A DNA stretch of 64,000 bases from Calliopum simillimum (GCA_951812925.1 OX638372.1:85581058-85645057), one strand, 5' to 3'. Shown: positions 23,663 to 33,873, counted from the stretch's first letter. Translations and numbers: made by a program. Notes: generated from the letters alone by a model not told the origin.

Positions 23663-25267
23663 ATGGTTAGTGTACGCCATAGTAATGAAGATCTCACTGC
23701 AGATGCAGAAAATTCACAATTATATTGCAATATTTGCGCAGAATTCATTAGGGTGCGTGCTCAAATGATTCAAACTCCTTGTAGACATACTTTTCATAAA
23801 GCTTGTATATTAAAGCATCTTCAAGCAATAAATACTTGTCCAGATTGTGGAACTGTGATTGAAGTTCAGACTCCTAAGCAGTCTCAACTGTCAGGTGTCC
23901 AGACGAGAAAACAAACAAAAGCTGCTGAAAGAGCTAAAAGTTCTGCTGCAGGTTCCTCACGTGACCCAATTATTGATTTGAGTTCGGGGTCTGCACATTT
24001 TGAATCCATGCCTTTAGCTCAAGCTGGAAATGCTCAAGTTAATAATAATGACACTTCAGTTTTTCCTTCGCATCAGCAAGATAACATTCGTAATATAATT
24101 AACGAAGCAATCGGAGCACAAGTAGCTGAGTTGTGTTCTTCAATAAGTCAGCAAATGCTGCAAATTGAATCGCGAATAGAAGAGCGCTTTGCTAGACTTA
24201 ATAGACCAAGCACACCTTCAGTGCAAACTGTTGCGACTGAGCAGCAGCCAAATAACATTGTTAGAGAACCTATCGTAGAAACTTTGCCTAGTGTCGGAAA
24301 TCAAACTTTAGATCAGTTACTTAATTTGCCAAGCAATCGTAACAATTTTCAAGGCCAAACAGCTTCTGATCCCATATCTAGTGCTTCAAATAGTGCCACT
24401 GACTTATTACTTCGCCCCGAAAAAGTAGGTCATATAATATATAATTGGAAACTGAAATTTACTGGTAAAAATGATGGTTTGTCAGTTGATAACTTTATAT
24501 ATCGTGTGGAAGTATTGACCAACCAAACGTTAGGCGGAAATTTTGAATTATTATGTCGTCATGCTAGCACTTTGTTTGACTCGAAAGCCACTGAATGGTT
24601 CTGGAGATACCATAAGCTGGTGAGAGTTATTAAATGGCGTGACTTGTGTACAGCACTTAGAAGTCAATATCGTGATTCTAGAACCGATGTTGATTTTAGG
24701 GAAATGATACGTGACCGAAAACAGCGACCAAATGAAAGTTTTGATTCGTTTTATGAGGATATTCTGCTACTGACGGATCGTTTATCCCAGCCTTTAACTG
24801 AAAGTACACTTGTTGAAATACTTCGAAGAAATTTGTTGCCAGAAATACAACATGAGATTCTTAATTTACAAATTTATAGTATGGAACATCTAAGAGACAT
24901 CTGCCGAAAAAGGGAATTTTTCTTGCAAGACATTTGTAAGAAACAAGTTTATAACAAGTCGTTTCCAAATCGTAGAAATGTTTCTGAGGTAGTATCTGTA
25001 AATGAGGATTCTGTCGAAGAAACTTTAGGTGATAATGAAGTTTCTGCAATATCTTTAATTTGTTGGAATTGTAAAAAAAGTGGGCATCGTTACCAAGACT
25101 GCACTGGTGAACGAAATATTTTTTGTTATGGGTGTGGTAAAGCAGATACCTATAAGCCCAATTGTCCCAGTTGCAATTCAAAAAACTTCCAGTCGAACGC
25201 ACTGAAAAGTGCACGCAAACTTCAAACTCAGACGCATTCCAGTCGTCATATGACCAGGAAAGAATAA
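23663..25267 (+). CDS. gag: Gag polyprotein with N-terminal RING-H2 finger
   Basis: 534 residues, uninterrupted; structural protein of the element's particle. Unusually it opens with a complete RING-H2 zinc finger: C22, C25, C40, H42, H45, C48, C59 and C62, with spacing C-x2-C-x14-C-x-H-x2-H-x2-C-x10-C-x2-C. A polar Q/S-rich linker follows (about 70-250). Residues ~255-430 are the retrotransposon gag domain (DNFIYRVEVLTNQTLGG, ATEWFWRYHK, FDSFYEDILLLTDRLSQPL). Residues 467-480 are a perfect CCHC knuckle (CWNCKKSGHRYQDC). A second knuckle at 488 has Thr in place of His. Pol overlaps the last 106 bp in the -1 frame. Whether the RING finger has ubiquitin-ligase activity is unknown. Confidence 0.93.
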   Translation: MVSVRHSNEDLTADAENSQLYCNICAEFIRVRAQMIQTPCRHTFHKACILKHLQAINTCPDCGTVIEVQTPKQSQLSGVQTRKQTKAAERAKSSAAGSSRDPIIDLSSGSAHFESMPLAQAGNAQVNNNDTSVFPSHQQDNIRNIINEAIGAQVAELCSSISQQMLQIESRIEERFARLNRPSTPSVQTVATEQQPNNIVREPIVETLPSVGNQTLDQLLNLPSNRNNFQGQTASDPISSASNSATDLLLRPEKVGHIIYNWKLKFTGKNDGLSVDNFIYRVEVLTNQTLGGNFELLCRHASTLFDSKATEWFWRYHKLVRVIKWRDLCTALRSQYRDSRTDVDFREMIRDRKQRPNESFDSFYEDILLLTDRLSQPLTESTLVEILRRNLLPEIQHEILNLQIYSMEHLRDICRKREFFLQDICKKQVYNKSFPNRRNVSEVVSVNEDSVEETLGDNEVSAISLICWNCKKSGHRYQDCTGERNIFCYGCGKADTYKPNCPSCNSKNFQSNALKSARKLQTQTHSSRHMTRKE

Positions 25268-28200
25268 AAGTTTCCTCTGATGTTGAACTTGATCCTAACT
25301 TAACGATTTTAAATTCTAATTCCGATAACAAAATTAAAACTAACTTTTCGCTCAATAAAATTGAACCAAATTTAAAAATATTAAAACCGTTTCATATTCG
25401 ATTGCTGGAATACAACCAAGCAAAAAGTAGAATTTTTCATGATTTAATAAAACCACCAAACCGTTCTAGCCGTAGAATTCGCACTTTTTGGAAGAATGTA
25501 AAAGATACTAAAAACAAGTTGATTTCGTCCGTTTTTGATAAACCAAGTGATCTTCGTCGACCACATGCTGAAGTTACCTTACTTGGCAAAACTATTGTTG
25601 GCTTATTGGATACAGGTGCTTCCATCAGTTGCATTGGTGCTCAAGCAGCACGTGAATTCCTAACCTCGAACACACCTTATAAAAAAATTCGTTCGTTTGT
25701 TCGTACAGCTGATGGTACTTCTCAATCCATAGTGGGTCGAATAGATACCGATATTACTTTTCATAATAAAACAAAGTCAATTTCGATATTTATTATTCCA
25801 AGTTTATCTCAAAATTTGTACCTTGGCGTCGATTTTTGGAAATCTTTTGATCTTTTGCCCGATGGAATTGTTTCTGAAATAAAATTTGATGATTCAACTC
25901 TGGATCCAAGAAAACACACTTTAACCGAAATACAACAAAAACAGCTCAAAAACGTTGTTGATCTTTTCCCGTCTTTTGCTGTTGAAGGCTTAGGTAAAAC
26001 AAATGTTATATCTCATATCATTGATGTTGGTGATGCAAAACCCATCAAACAGAGGCATTTTCCTGTTTCCCCGGCAGTTGAAAAGTTAATTTATGGCGAA
26101 GTAGATCGAATGCTCCAACTTGGAGTAATTGAAGAATCTGACAGCCCATGGTCTTCTCCAATCGTTGTGGTACAAAAACCTGGTAAGGTGAGACTGTGTC
26201 TTGATAGCCGAAAAGTTAACACTGTTACTGTTAAGGACGCATACCCTTTGCCCAATATTGATGGGATATTAAGTCGGCTTCCCAAGGCTGAATTTATTAC
26301 AAGCTTGGATTTAAAAGATGCCTTTTGGCAAATTCCCCTTCATCCTTCATCTCGTGATAAAACTGCGTTTACCGTGCCAGGCAGACCTCTATACCAGTAT
26401 AAAGTTATGCCATTTGGACTTTGTAATGCGCCACAGACCATGTCACGTTTAATGGATAAAGTTATACCACCACATTTGCGAACCGAGGTTTTTATCTATT
26501 TAGATGATCTTTTAATTGTATCAAACTCATTTTTAAAACATCTCGATGTTTTGCGTGAAGTAGCAAAGTGCATGCGTAGCTCAGGTTTGACACTGAATGT
26601 TCAAAAAAGTCATTTCTGTCTCAAAGAAGTTAGATATCTTGGTCACATAGTAGGTAATGGTACTATTAGTACTGACCCGGAAAAAGTTTCCGCTGTTGTT
26701 AATTTCCCTATTCCGCGTTCGGTAAAACAACTTCGGCGATTTTTGGGTATGTCCGGCTGGTATCGGAAGTTCATAAGGAACTATGCCACGCTGTCTAGTC
26801 CATTAACCGATTTACTAAAAAACACTCGGAAGTTTTTATGGAGTGAAGAGTCACAAAAAGCATTTGAAGAGTTAAAAGCTTCCATGACTTCTGCTCCAGT
26901 GTTGCAAAGTCCAGATTTCTCGCAACCATTTTTCATACACTGCGATGCAAGCAACACCGGAATAGGAAGTGCATTGGTTCAATTAGATGCAAATGGTGAA
27001 GAACATCCAATAGCATTTATGTCCACAAAACTAAATCGAGCCCAGCGCAATTATTCGGTTACAGAGCAAGAATGCTTAGCAGCAATTTTAAGCATAAAAA
27101 AATTTCGCGCTTATGTGGAGGGTCATGAGTTCACTGTGATTACAGATCACGCATCACTTAAATGGCTCATGTCACAAACAGACCTAAATTCTCGGTTAGC
27201 ACGGTGGGCCTTAAAACTGCAGGGTTTTAAATTTCAAATTCAACATCGGCGTGGAACGCAAAATGTAGTTCCGGATGCGCTGTCCAGAGTTAATACAGAT
27301 GACTTATCTGCTTTAGAAACTGATAGTGGACTTTTCGTTGACTTAGATTCAGAACATTTTAAATCTGATAAATATAATAACCTTTTAAAAAATATAAGAG
27401 AAAATCTAGATAGGACTCCGGACTTAACAGTTATTGACAATTTTATTTATAGGAGGACAGAGCATGCAACTGGTGAACAAACGCATGATGACTTTGTATG
27501 GAAGCTAAGGATTCCGAAAAGCTTAGTAAATATTGTTTTGAGTAAGGCACACGATAGTCCGTTATCATCACATGGTGGTATCAATAAAATGATAGAGCGA
27601 ATTCGTCGTTATTATTTTTGGCCTGGATTGGTGCCCGATGTTAAAGCTTACGTAAATTCTTGCGAAATATGTAAAACGACTAAGCATCCTAATCAAATCC
27701 AACGACCACTATTGGGTAAAACATCTGAAACTTCAAGGTTTTTCCAAAAATTGTATATTGACTTTTGTGGTCCATATCCGCGATCGCGATCTGGCAATAC
27801 TCATATTTTTGACGTATTGGATCATTTTTCCAAATTTCCATTTTTGTTGCCAGTAAAAAAAGCCACTGCTGATGTTGTTGTAAGATATCTCGAACAGGAA
27901 CTTTTTCATACGTTTGGTACACCTGAGACTGTTGTTTCCGATAATGGATCTCAATTTAAATCTCAACTTTTTAATACTCTTATGCAAAAGTATTCAATCA
28001 AACATTCTTATACTGCTGTTTACTCGCCTCAAGCGAATGCAAGTGAACGTGTCAATCGTTCGGTTATCGCTGCCATAAAATCATATATTGATCCAAATCA
28101 AAAAAATTGGGATGAACACCTTAGTAGTATTTGTTGCGCATTGCGTTCAGGTTTGCATTCCGCAATTGGAACTTCTCCGTACTTCATGACATTTGGACAG

Positions 28201-28575
28201 CATATGATAAATAATGGTTCCACTTACGCCCTGTTGCGCCAATTGAAAATGCTAGATGATCGCAGTGTATCGGTTAATCGTTCAGATACTTTAGAAATTG
28301 TGAGAAAACGAGCAAGTGAACTTATGAAAAAGCAACAAGTACGGAACGAAAACGTTTATAATCTACGTGCACGAAATGTTTCATACGAAGTTGGACAAGA
28401 AGTGTTTAGGAAAAATTTCAGGCAAAGCAATTTTGAAAAAGGGTTTAGCTCCAAACTTGCACCTAATTATGTGAAAGCTAGAGTGCGGAAAAAACTTGGT
28501 AACTGCTATTATGCTTTAGAAGACATGCAAGGTCGTTATTTAGATGTTTATCATGCAAAGGACATTCGGCAATAA
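25162..28575 (+). CDS. pol: Pol polyprotein (protease, RT, RNase H, integrase)
   Basis: 1137 codons open from the first ATG, which is unlikely to be used; expression is expected by -1 frameshifting from gag at 25180. Domains in order: aspartic protease with LLDTGAS (active Asp ~150); reverse transcriptase with SLDLKDAFWQIPL, MPFGLCNAPQT and the catalytic YLDD (446-449); RNase H with HCDASNTGIG (Asp ~595) and ITDHASLKWL; integrase with zinc-binding H..H..CEIC and catalytic D867 (YIDFCG), D927 (SDNGSQFK) and E962 (ANASERVNR), 34 residues between the last two by my count. The C-terminal tail includes YEVGQEVFRKN. All active-site residues are intact. The order RT-RNase H-integrase identifies Ty3/gypsy. 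No chromodomain and no envelope gene. Confidence 0.95.
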   Translation: MSQLQFKKLPVERTEKCTQTSNSDAFQSSYDQERIKVSSDVELDPNLTILNSNSDNKIKTNFSLNKIEPNLKILKPFHIRLLEYNQAKSRIFHDLIKPPNRSSRRIRTFWKNVKDTKNKLISSVFDKPSDLRRPHAEVTLLGKTIVGLLDTGASISCIGAQAAREFLTSNTPYKKIRSFVRTADGTSQSIVGRIDTDITFHNKTKSISIFIIPSLSQNLYLGVDFWKSFDLLPDGIVSEIKFDDSTLDPRKHTLTEIQQKQLKNVVDLFPSFAVEGLGKTNVISHIIDVGDAKPIKQRHFPVSPAVEKLIYGEVDRMLQLGVIEESDSPWSSPIVVVQKPGKVRLCLDSRKVNTVTVKDAYPLPNIDGILSRLPKAEFITSLDLKDAFWQIPLHPSSRDKTAFTVPGRPLYQYKVMPFGLCNAPQTMSRLMDKVIPPHLRTEVFIYLDDLLIVSNSFLKHLDVLREVAKCMRSSGLTLNVQKSHFCLKEVRYLGHIVGNGTISTDPEKVSAVVNFPIPRSVKQLRRFLGMSGWYRKFIRNYATLSSPLTDLLKNTRKFLWSEESQKAFEELKASMTSAPVLQSPDFSQPFFIHCDASNTGIGSALVQLDANGEEHPIAFMSTKLNRAQRNYSVTEQECLAAILSIKKFRAYVEGHEFTVITDHASLKWLMSQTDLNSRLARWALKLQGFKFQIQHRRGTQNVVPDALSRVNTDDLSALETDSGLFVDLDSEHFKSDKYNNLLKNIRENLDRTPDLTVIDNFIYRRTEHATGEQTHDDFVWKLRIPKSLVNIVLSKAHDSPLSSHGGINKMIERIRRYYFWPGLVPDVKAYVNSCEICKTTKHPNQIQRPLLGKTSETSRFFQKLYIDFCGPYPRSRSGNTHIFDVLDHFSKFPFLLPVKKATADVVVRYLEQELFHTFGTPETVVSDNGSQFKSQLFNTLMQKYSIKHSYTAVYSPQANASERVNRSVIAAIKSYIDPNQKNWDEHLSSICCALRSGLHSAIGTSPYFMTFGQHMINNGSTYALLRQLKMLDDRSVSVNRSDTLEIVRKRASELMKKQQVRNENVYNLRARNVSYEVGQEVFRKNFRQSNFEKGFSSKLAPNYVKARVRKKLGNCYYALEDMQGRYLDVYHAKDIRQ
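25180..25186 (+). promoter_or_regulatory. -1 ribosomal frameshift slippery site
   Basis: A AAA AAC lies exactly in the gag reading phase (TCA AAA AAC), the canonical X-XXY-YYZ heptamer, inside the gag-pol overlap. Thirteen bases downstream GCACT GAAA AGTGC (25199-25212) can form a 5-bp stem with a GNRA tetraloop, a possible weak stimulator. Pol lies in the -1 frame, as required. Confidence 0.82.
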
Positions 28576-28680
28576 AAAAAAAAAAAAAAAAAAACACATT
28601 TTTGTTTTAGTATTAAATTTTTTATTTTTTTTACAAGCGGGATCAGCTTTTGTGCTTACAAACCCCAAAATCTGATTTTG

Positions 28681-29940
28681 GTTGGGGGGAAATGTAGTGG
28701 CGCTTGTAGACAAAAAAATAAGATTTTGAAACTTGCGCAATTTTTACTCAAAAAAAAAAAAAAAAAAAATAAATATACAAGATAGATTTTGTTTTTTGAT
28801 CTAAAGGAAAAAAAAAAAAAAATTTTTTGGGGGGATTGAAAATTTGGTTTGAAAAGAAGCAAGCAACTTTTTAATCAAAGATTTTTTTAAAAAAATAAGA
28901 AAAAATTTAATTTTATTTTTTTTGCTACAATGGCCTAATCAATATTGCAAAATTGCAAGTAAATAAAAGATACTGCAAAATAAATTTATATCAAAAAAAT
29001 AATCAAACAACAATACAATAAAAACCTATCAGAAAAAAAAAAAACTGCAGGCGAATTTGCTGGATTTTCAAGATTCTAAAAGAAAATTTTAAGAATTTGG
29101 ATATGGATAAATTTTAAAGCAATTGAAAGCAGTCATCATTATTTAAAAGAAAAGAAGTAAAGAAAACCGAAAAAAAATAATGTGCATTTTAAATTAGTAT
29201 TTTTTTTTACATAATTAGTATAAAACTTTGATTTTGTTTGTTGTTGTAATATCAAAACAATTTAGTTTTTTTTAAAAATTTTACAAAAAAAAAAAAAAAA
29301 AAAACGGTTAAGCCAAAATCTTTCGTAACTAATTTATGTTGTTATTAATGTATCAATTTAAAACTCTTTTTTTTTACTGTGGTACGTGGCCATCAGAAAG
29401 ATCTTTCTTCGTGGGACGTCATCGACAAGTAAGTTTTTTTGTTATTTTAAAGCCTTTGTTGACGAAAGATTATGTTTAAGATGTACTTAGTTTGATTGAA
29501 TTATTTAATTTTAAGAATTTTAATTAACTTATTAAACAGAATAATCCGATTTCGGTAATTTTCTTTATTTAAAAAAAAAAAAAAAAAATGTCTTTAAAAT
29601 TTAATTAAACATTAATAAATTTGTATTATAATGTTGGTTTAAATTCATTGAATTGATTTTTGACAAACGGAGAAGTTGTTGTGGTAACAACAGGTTTATA
29701 GGGATCATTTAAAAGAAAAAAATAATGACTTAAATTTGATCATGGATGGGAGGGTTTAGTGGCAGCAATTGTCACCATAATGCTGTCACAAAATCCAAGC
29801 AGCAGAAACATTTTATTTTTTTCTTTTGTCAATACTTTATTTTTTTTTCGATTTTTCTCGCGGCTTTTTCTTCTTGTTTAAGCACGTAAATTTAAATAAT
29901 TTTTGATAATAGCGGTTTGAATTCCCCAGGTAAATAAAAG
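28681..29940 (+). mobile_element. Polypurine tract and putative 3' LTR, A-tract rich
   Basis: GGTTGGGGGGAAA directly before TGTAGTGGCGCTTGTAG (28693) looks like the polypurine tract followed by a TG-starting LTR. The stretch to about 29940 is extremely A/T rich, with at least six A runs of about 14-20 bases. The right end is not recognised, and the last part does not resemble the 93 bp before the primer-binding site, so LTR identity cannot be confirmed. Confidence 0.5.
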
Positions 29941-29944
29941 TAAG

Positions 29945-30045
29945 AATACCACCCGTTAGCCGACGAGCCGAGCTGGACAAAAATACGTGCAACCATTTTT
30001 TATACCTGCACAACATATTAACCGTTGCATGTTACAGCAATGTTA
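29945..30045. repeat. Dispersed repeat with GCCGACGAGCCGAGCTGG
   Basis: TTAGCCGACGAGCCGAGCTG, TACGTGCA, ACCTGCACA and ACCGTTGCATG recur in order at about 50885-51000 with moderate divergence. Nature unknown. Confidence 0.55.
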
Positions 30046-30059
30046 TAAACAGTGCGGTG

Positions 30060-30311
30060 AACGGTTATGTCCTCATAAATTTATTGTTAATTTCAGAAAA
30101 TTCGGTATGGCAACAGCCAGCATGCCTTGTTTGTAGGGGTCTGTTAAGGAGCACAAACCTGATAAACCTTTTAGGCCTATTTGTAGTACCGTCAACTGGT
30201 TTACCTACCCCATTCAGCAAATTATTTCTTAGTGTTTACGCAAATCTATCGAAACATCTTTGTGCAAGCATATTGTCACTAATATGCTGTACGCTTGTCT
30301 ACTAAGTGACT
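30060..30311 (+). mobile_element. Penelope-like element, segment 2
   Basis: One frame reads GSVKEHKPDKPFRPICST then WFTYPIQQIISQCLRKSIE, matching the PKxHK..PLRPIVS block of Penelope-type RT. It continues segment 1 (19450-20111) after about 10 kb of nested insertions and is cut again at 30312. Confidence 0.85.
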
Positions 30312-30411
30312 TTAATTTTTTTGAAACGGACACACTAAAAACTAACTTGCTTAACTAAAACTGTTTTTGGTGGTTTTTGGAAGAATTTTTGATCAAGATT
30401 ATTACCTTATA

Positions 30412-31821
30412 TTGGGTGTACAACTTGAAAACCGGAATTTTTTATCGAAATTTGATGCTTTATTGTGGAAAAACGTTACAATATATTTTATTCAAAGTAT
30501 TGTCCATTGGAAGCTACAACATTTCCCCATCTTTCAGGCAATTTATGAATTCCATCCCAAAAAAATTGCGCCGGCTTGGCGGCCAAAAATGAATCTATCC
30601 AATTTTCGATATCTTGAACTTAAATGAAGCGTATTCCTGATAGGGCATTCTGCATCGATCGGAACAAATGGTAGTCTGATGGTGCAAGGTCTGGGCTATA
30701 AGGCGGGTGAGCCAAAACTTCCCATTCACTATTTTCCAAATAGTTTTTCACGGGTCTTGCAACATGCGGCCGAGCGTTGTCATGATGAAAAATTATTGCT
30801 TCGTGTCTGGTCGCATTTTCCGGGCGTTTTTCGATGATGGCACGCTTCAAACGTATTAATTGTGTTCGGTACAGGTCACCTGTGATTGTCTGGCCCGATT
30901 TCAACAACTCTTAATATAACTGCCCCTTCTGATCCCACCAAATACACAGCATAACCTTGGCGCCATGGATATTTGGCACGCTTCAAACGTATTAATTGTG
31001 TTCGGTACAGGTCACCTGTGATTGTCTGGCCCGATTTCAACAACTCATAATATAACGGCCCCCTCTGATCCCACCAAATACACAGCATAACCTTGGCGCC
31101 ATGGATATTTGGCTTCGAGGTTGATTTGGCTGGTTGGCCGGGTTTCACGTATGACTTTTTGCGCTTGGGACTGTCATAATGGATCCATTCACAATCCGAT
31201 GCAAAAATGATTTGTTTTTATGGCGCTCAAGCAGCATTTCAGACATACAGAAGCGCCGTTCAACGTCTCTCGGCTTGAACTCATAGGGGACCCAATTACC
31301 TTGCTTCTGAATGTATCCGGCGGCTTTCAAACGTTTCGAAATGGCTTGCTGAGTCACTCCCAACGATTTGGTAAGCTCGTCATGTGTTTGACATGAATCC
31401 TCATCGAGTAGCTTCTCTAATTCTTCGTCTTCATACTTTTTTGGCTGTCCTGGGCGTTCTTTGTCTTTGATGTCAAAATCGGCACTTTTGAAGCGTTTAA
31501 ACCATTCAAAACACTGTGTTTTTCCTAAAGCATCGTCGCCATAAACTTCTACAAGCAAACTATGACTTTCCGCAGCAGTTTTCTTTGCAAAAAAATGACC
31601 CAACAGAACCTCCCGCAAATGCTGCCTTTTTCTCGAATTTTCGAAGTTATTCATCGTGAAAAATAATAATGATGCACACAAGATAAAATTGTTTTGTTGA
31701 CTGATTTTGACAGCTGTCAAATGTACCTTCAAAATTACATATATATAAAGTTCGAGCTTTCACGATATTTGTTAGTACGGACATCCACCGTCAAATTCCG
31801 GTTTTTAAGTTGTACACCCAA
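30412..31821 (-). mobile_element. Mos1-like mariner, TA target duplication
   Basis: 1410 bp with about 28-bp terminal inverted repeats starting TTGGGTGTACAACTT, flanked by TA at 30410-30411 and 31822-31823. Size and ends fit mauritiana-type mariners. It was inserted in the left arm of the surrounding foldback, splitting the palindrome. Confidence 0.92.
30490..31654 (-). pseudogene. Mariner transposase pseudogene (DD34D)
   Basis: Starts MNNFENSRKRQHL (31654). The DNA-binding half is open (FEWFKRFKSADFDIKDKER, GVTQQAISKRLKAAGYIQKQ) up to about 31145. There the VTGDEKW block holding the first catalytic Asp is deleted and the frame shifts. A 136-bp tandem duplication (30839-30974 and 30975-31110) follows. 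The second and third catalytic Asp survive (IIFHHDNARPHVA and YSPDLAPSDYHLF, 34 apart), then another frameshift after GIRFI. It cannot make active transposase. Confidence 0.92.
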
Positions 31822-32785
31822 TACTTTGTTTTAAAATTTTTTTTTAAAAGTTATAAGCATGTAAATTTTTAGGTCGTCTTTCTTCGAATTGCGATTTCTC
31901 CGTAAATGTTGAGCGAAAATTTATGAAACTTTTGTGGTAGGACTAAAAATAGTTCAAAATTTAGATGAAATAATTTTTTCATAAAAACTTTTAAAATTTC
32001 TTATAAATATTGCTCTTTTTAATAAACAAATAGATATTTAAGCTATACCTATAGATAAATAAAAACAAAATTTTTACACAGAAATGTTCTCCGAAATCTG
32101 CACAACATTTCTATGGAAAAAAATTGAAGGAACTTATCATTAATAAAAAAGTTACGCGTACTTGAATGCCACTTCATAGGCGCCTTGCCTATGTGATTTT
32201 CGCATTTCTCCGCTGCTGGCCGTTTCAAAACAACAAATCCTAATTTATGCAGACATTGAAAAATTACGTTAGAATGCGCAGCAAGCGTAAATGTGTGAAT
32301 CACATAGGCGCGGCTCCTATGTAGTGACATTTAAGTACGCGTAACTTTTTTATTAGTGATAAGTTCCTCCAATTTTTTTTTTTTTTTTTTTTCAAAGAAA
32401 TGTGCAGATTTCAGAGAACATTTCTGTGTAAAAATTTTGTTTTTATTTATCTATATGTATAGCTTCAATATCTATTTGTTTATTATAAAGAGCAATTTTT
32501 ATAAGAAATTTTAAAAGTTTTTATGAAAAGTTTATTTCATCTAAATTCTGAATTATTTTTAGTCCTACCACAAAAGTTTCATAAATTTTCGCCCAACGTT
32601 TACGGAGAAATCGCAATTTGAAAAAAGACGTACATAAAAATTCACATGCTTAAAAAAATTTAAATTTAAAAAAAAAAACTATTGGTAAGGCAATAATTTT
32701 GATCAAAAACTCTTCCAAAAACCACCAAAAAAAGTTTGAGTTTAGCAAGATAGTTGTAAGTGTGTCCGTTTCAAAAAATTTAAGT

Positions 32786-33281
32786 CAACTACATTTTTAT
32801 GAAGTTTAATATACATGATATGTATCCTTTGATGAGTAAGGTGGAGATATCTCAAGTGTTACAATTGATCGCTAACAAGCCTTGGTACAAGAAGAATTGT
32901 TGTATACCGGGTACATTGTTGTTAAGTTGTGTTAATTATTCCCTAAATGTTGCTAATTTCTTTGCTTATGATAACAAAATCTATAGACGGATGATTGGTT
33001 TCCTTCAAGGGGCGTGTGATTCCAGACTCTTGCCTACCATTATTTTGGATAATTATCTAGTTTTGCATGAGTGGCGGTTCTTCAACCAACACCAGATTGT
33101 ACTTGGGTGGAAGTATATAGATGACTTTGTCATCCGTCTATATACATCGTGATAATGTAAAATCATTTAAAACGACATTCAAGAGGTTGACTGGTTTAAA
33201 ATTAACATATGAGGAAGAAGTGGACAAGGATGGTATGCTTTATATATCCTTTCTCGACATTTCGGGTTTTTGGAGGAGATG
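32786..33281 (+). mobile_element. Penelope-like element, segment 3 (RT catalytic region)
   Basis: After the foldback, reading continues NYIFMKFNIHDMYPLMSKVE, then IGFLQGACDS and the active-site block WKYIDDFVI (YIDD), followed in another frame by LTGLKLTYEEEVDKDG and SFLDI. This completes the RT palm/thumb order of Penelope elements. The expected C-terminal GIY-YIG endonuclease is not present before coding sense is lost near 33281. Confidence 0.87.
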
Positions 33282-33873
33282 ACGTTTTGTATGCCGCTGT
33301 CTTTACTGCGAACATTTTATTCGTTCGTTCGTGAGATAACGCAATAAGAAAAACTTTCTTTTTATTTTTACTTATCAAATCTGGTTTTTATATACTTACC
33401 TACGAGTTAAAAAAATCACTGCTTTTTACTATACTTATAACAAGACAAAATAATTTCAAGATATTACGAATTTTTTGAAATTTTGACCGATTTTTTTTTT
33501 TAAAAACGTTATTTTTGCAAAAAATCCGTTATTGACCTACAGTTTTATTAACATATTTATAAAGCTCAATTCATCTCCTTTAAAATGATATAACACTTAA
33601 ACAAAATTTTTTTGATGTTAACCATATTGTCAAAGAGAACACATCAAATCAAAAAAATTTAAAAAACTTCCCAAAATTCATCAAAATTATTAACTTTTTC
33701 AGTTATAAAGGGTTAATATCAAAATTTTTTTTTTAAGTGTTATATTTTTTTTTTCAATTATTTTCGCTGATTTTTTGTTTTTATTCATTCGTTCTGTTTT
33801 CTGTGGCCGTATTGAGATTCATTTTATATTTTGTCGCAATTTAAAAGTTAACATTTCTATGAACATTTTTTTC
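33282..33873. other. Anonymous AT-rich sequence
   Basis: T- and A-tracts, no coding signal or recognised repeat. Confidence 0.4.

Larger units (their letters stand above)
22813..28692 (+). mobile_element. Ty3/gypsy LTR retrotransposon, internal region with truncated 5' end
   Basis: Order: primer-binding site (22906), leader of about 740 bp, gag, pol by -1 frameshift, polypurine tract (about 28681-28692). No env ORF. Only 93 bp lie between the DD41D element and the primer-binding site, so the 5' LTR is missing or truncated. The stretch 22813-22835 is strikingly GC-rich (GGCGCGCCGCGGCG) for this window. The two long intact ORFs imply a relatively recent insertion. Confidence 0.9.
30312..32785. 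mobile_element. Foldback element inserted in Penelope, itself hosting a mariner
   Basis: The left end with GAAACGGACACAC and TTTTTGGTGGTTTTTGG is inverted at the right end, which ends GTGTGTCCGTTTC. Arms continue inward with blocks such as TAGTCCTACCACAAAAGTTT. The centre (about 32180-32320) has GCCTATGTGATT facing AATCACATAGGC. Without the 1.41-kb mariner it is about 1.06 kb with arms near 480 bp. Flanks AAGT/AACT may be a 4-bp duplication with one change. Penelope coding resumes immediately after it. Confidence 0.85.

Noticed and set aside
24861..25355. 164-codon minus-strand ORF opposite gag-pol
   Set aside because: A shadow of the gag-pol overlap. The plus-strand frames carry all domain motifs.
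30876..31148. Second mariner transposase gene
   Set aside because: It is the duplicated 136-bp segment read in two frames within one transposase pseudogene.
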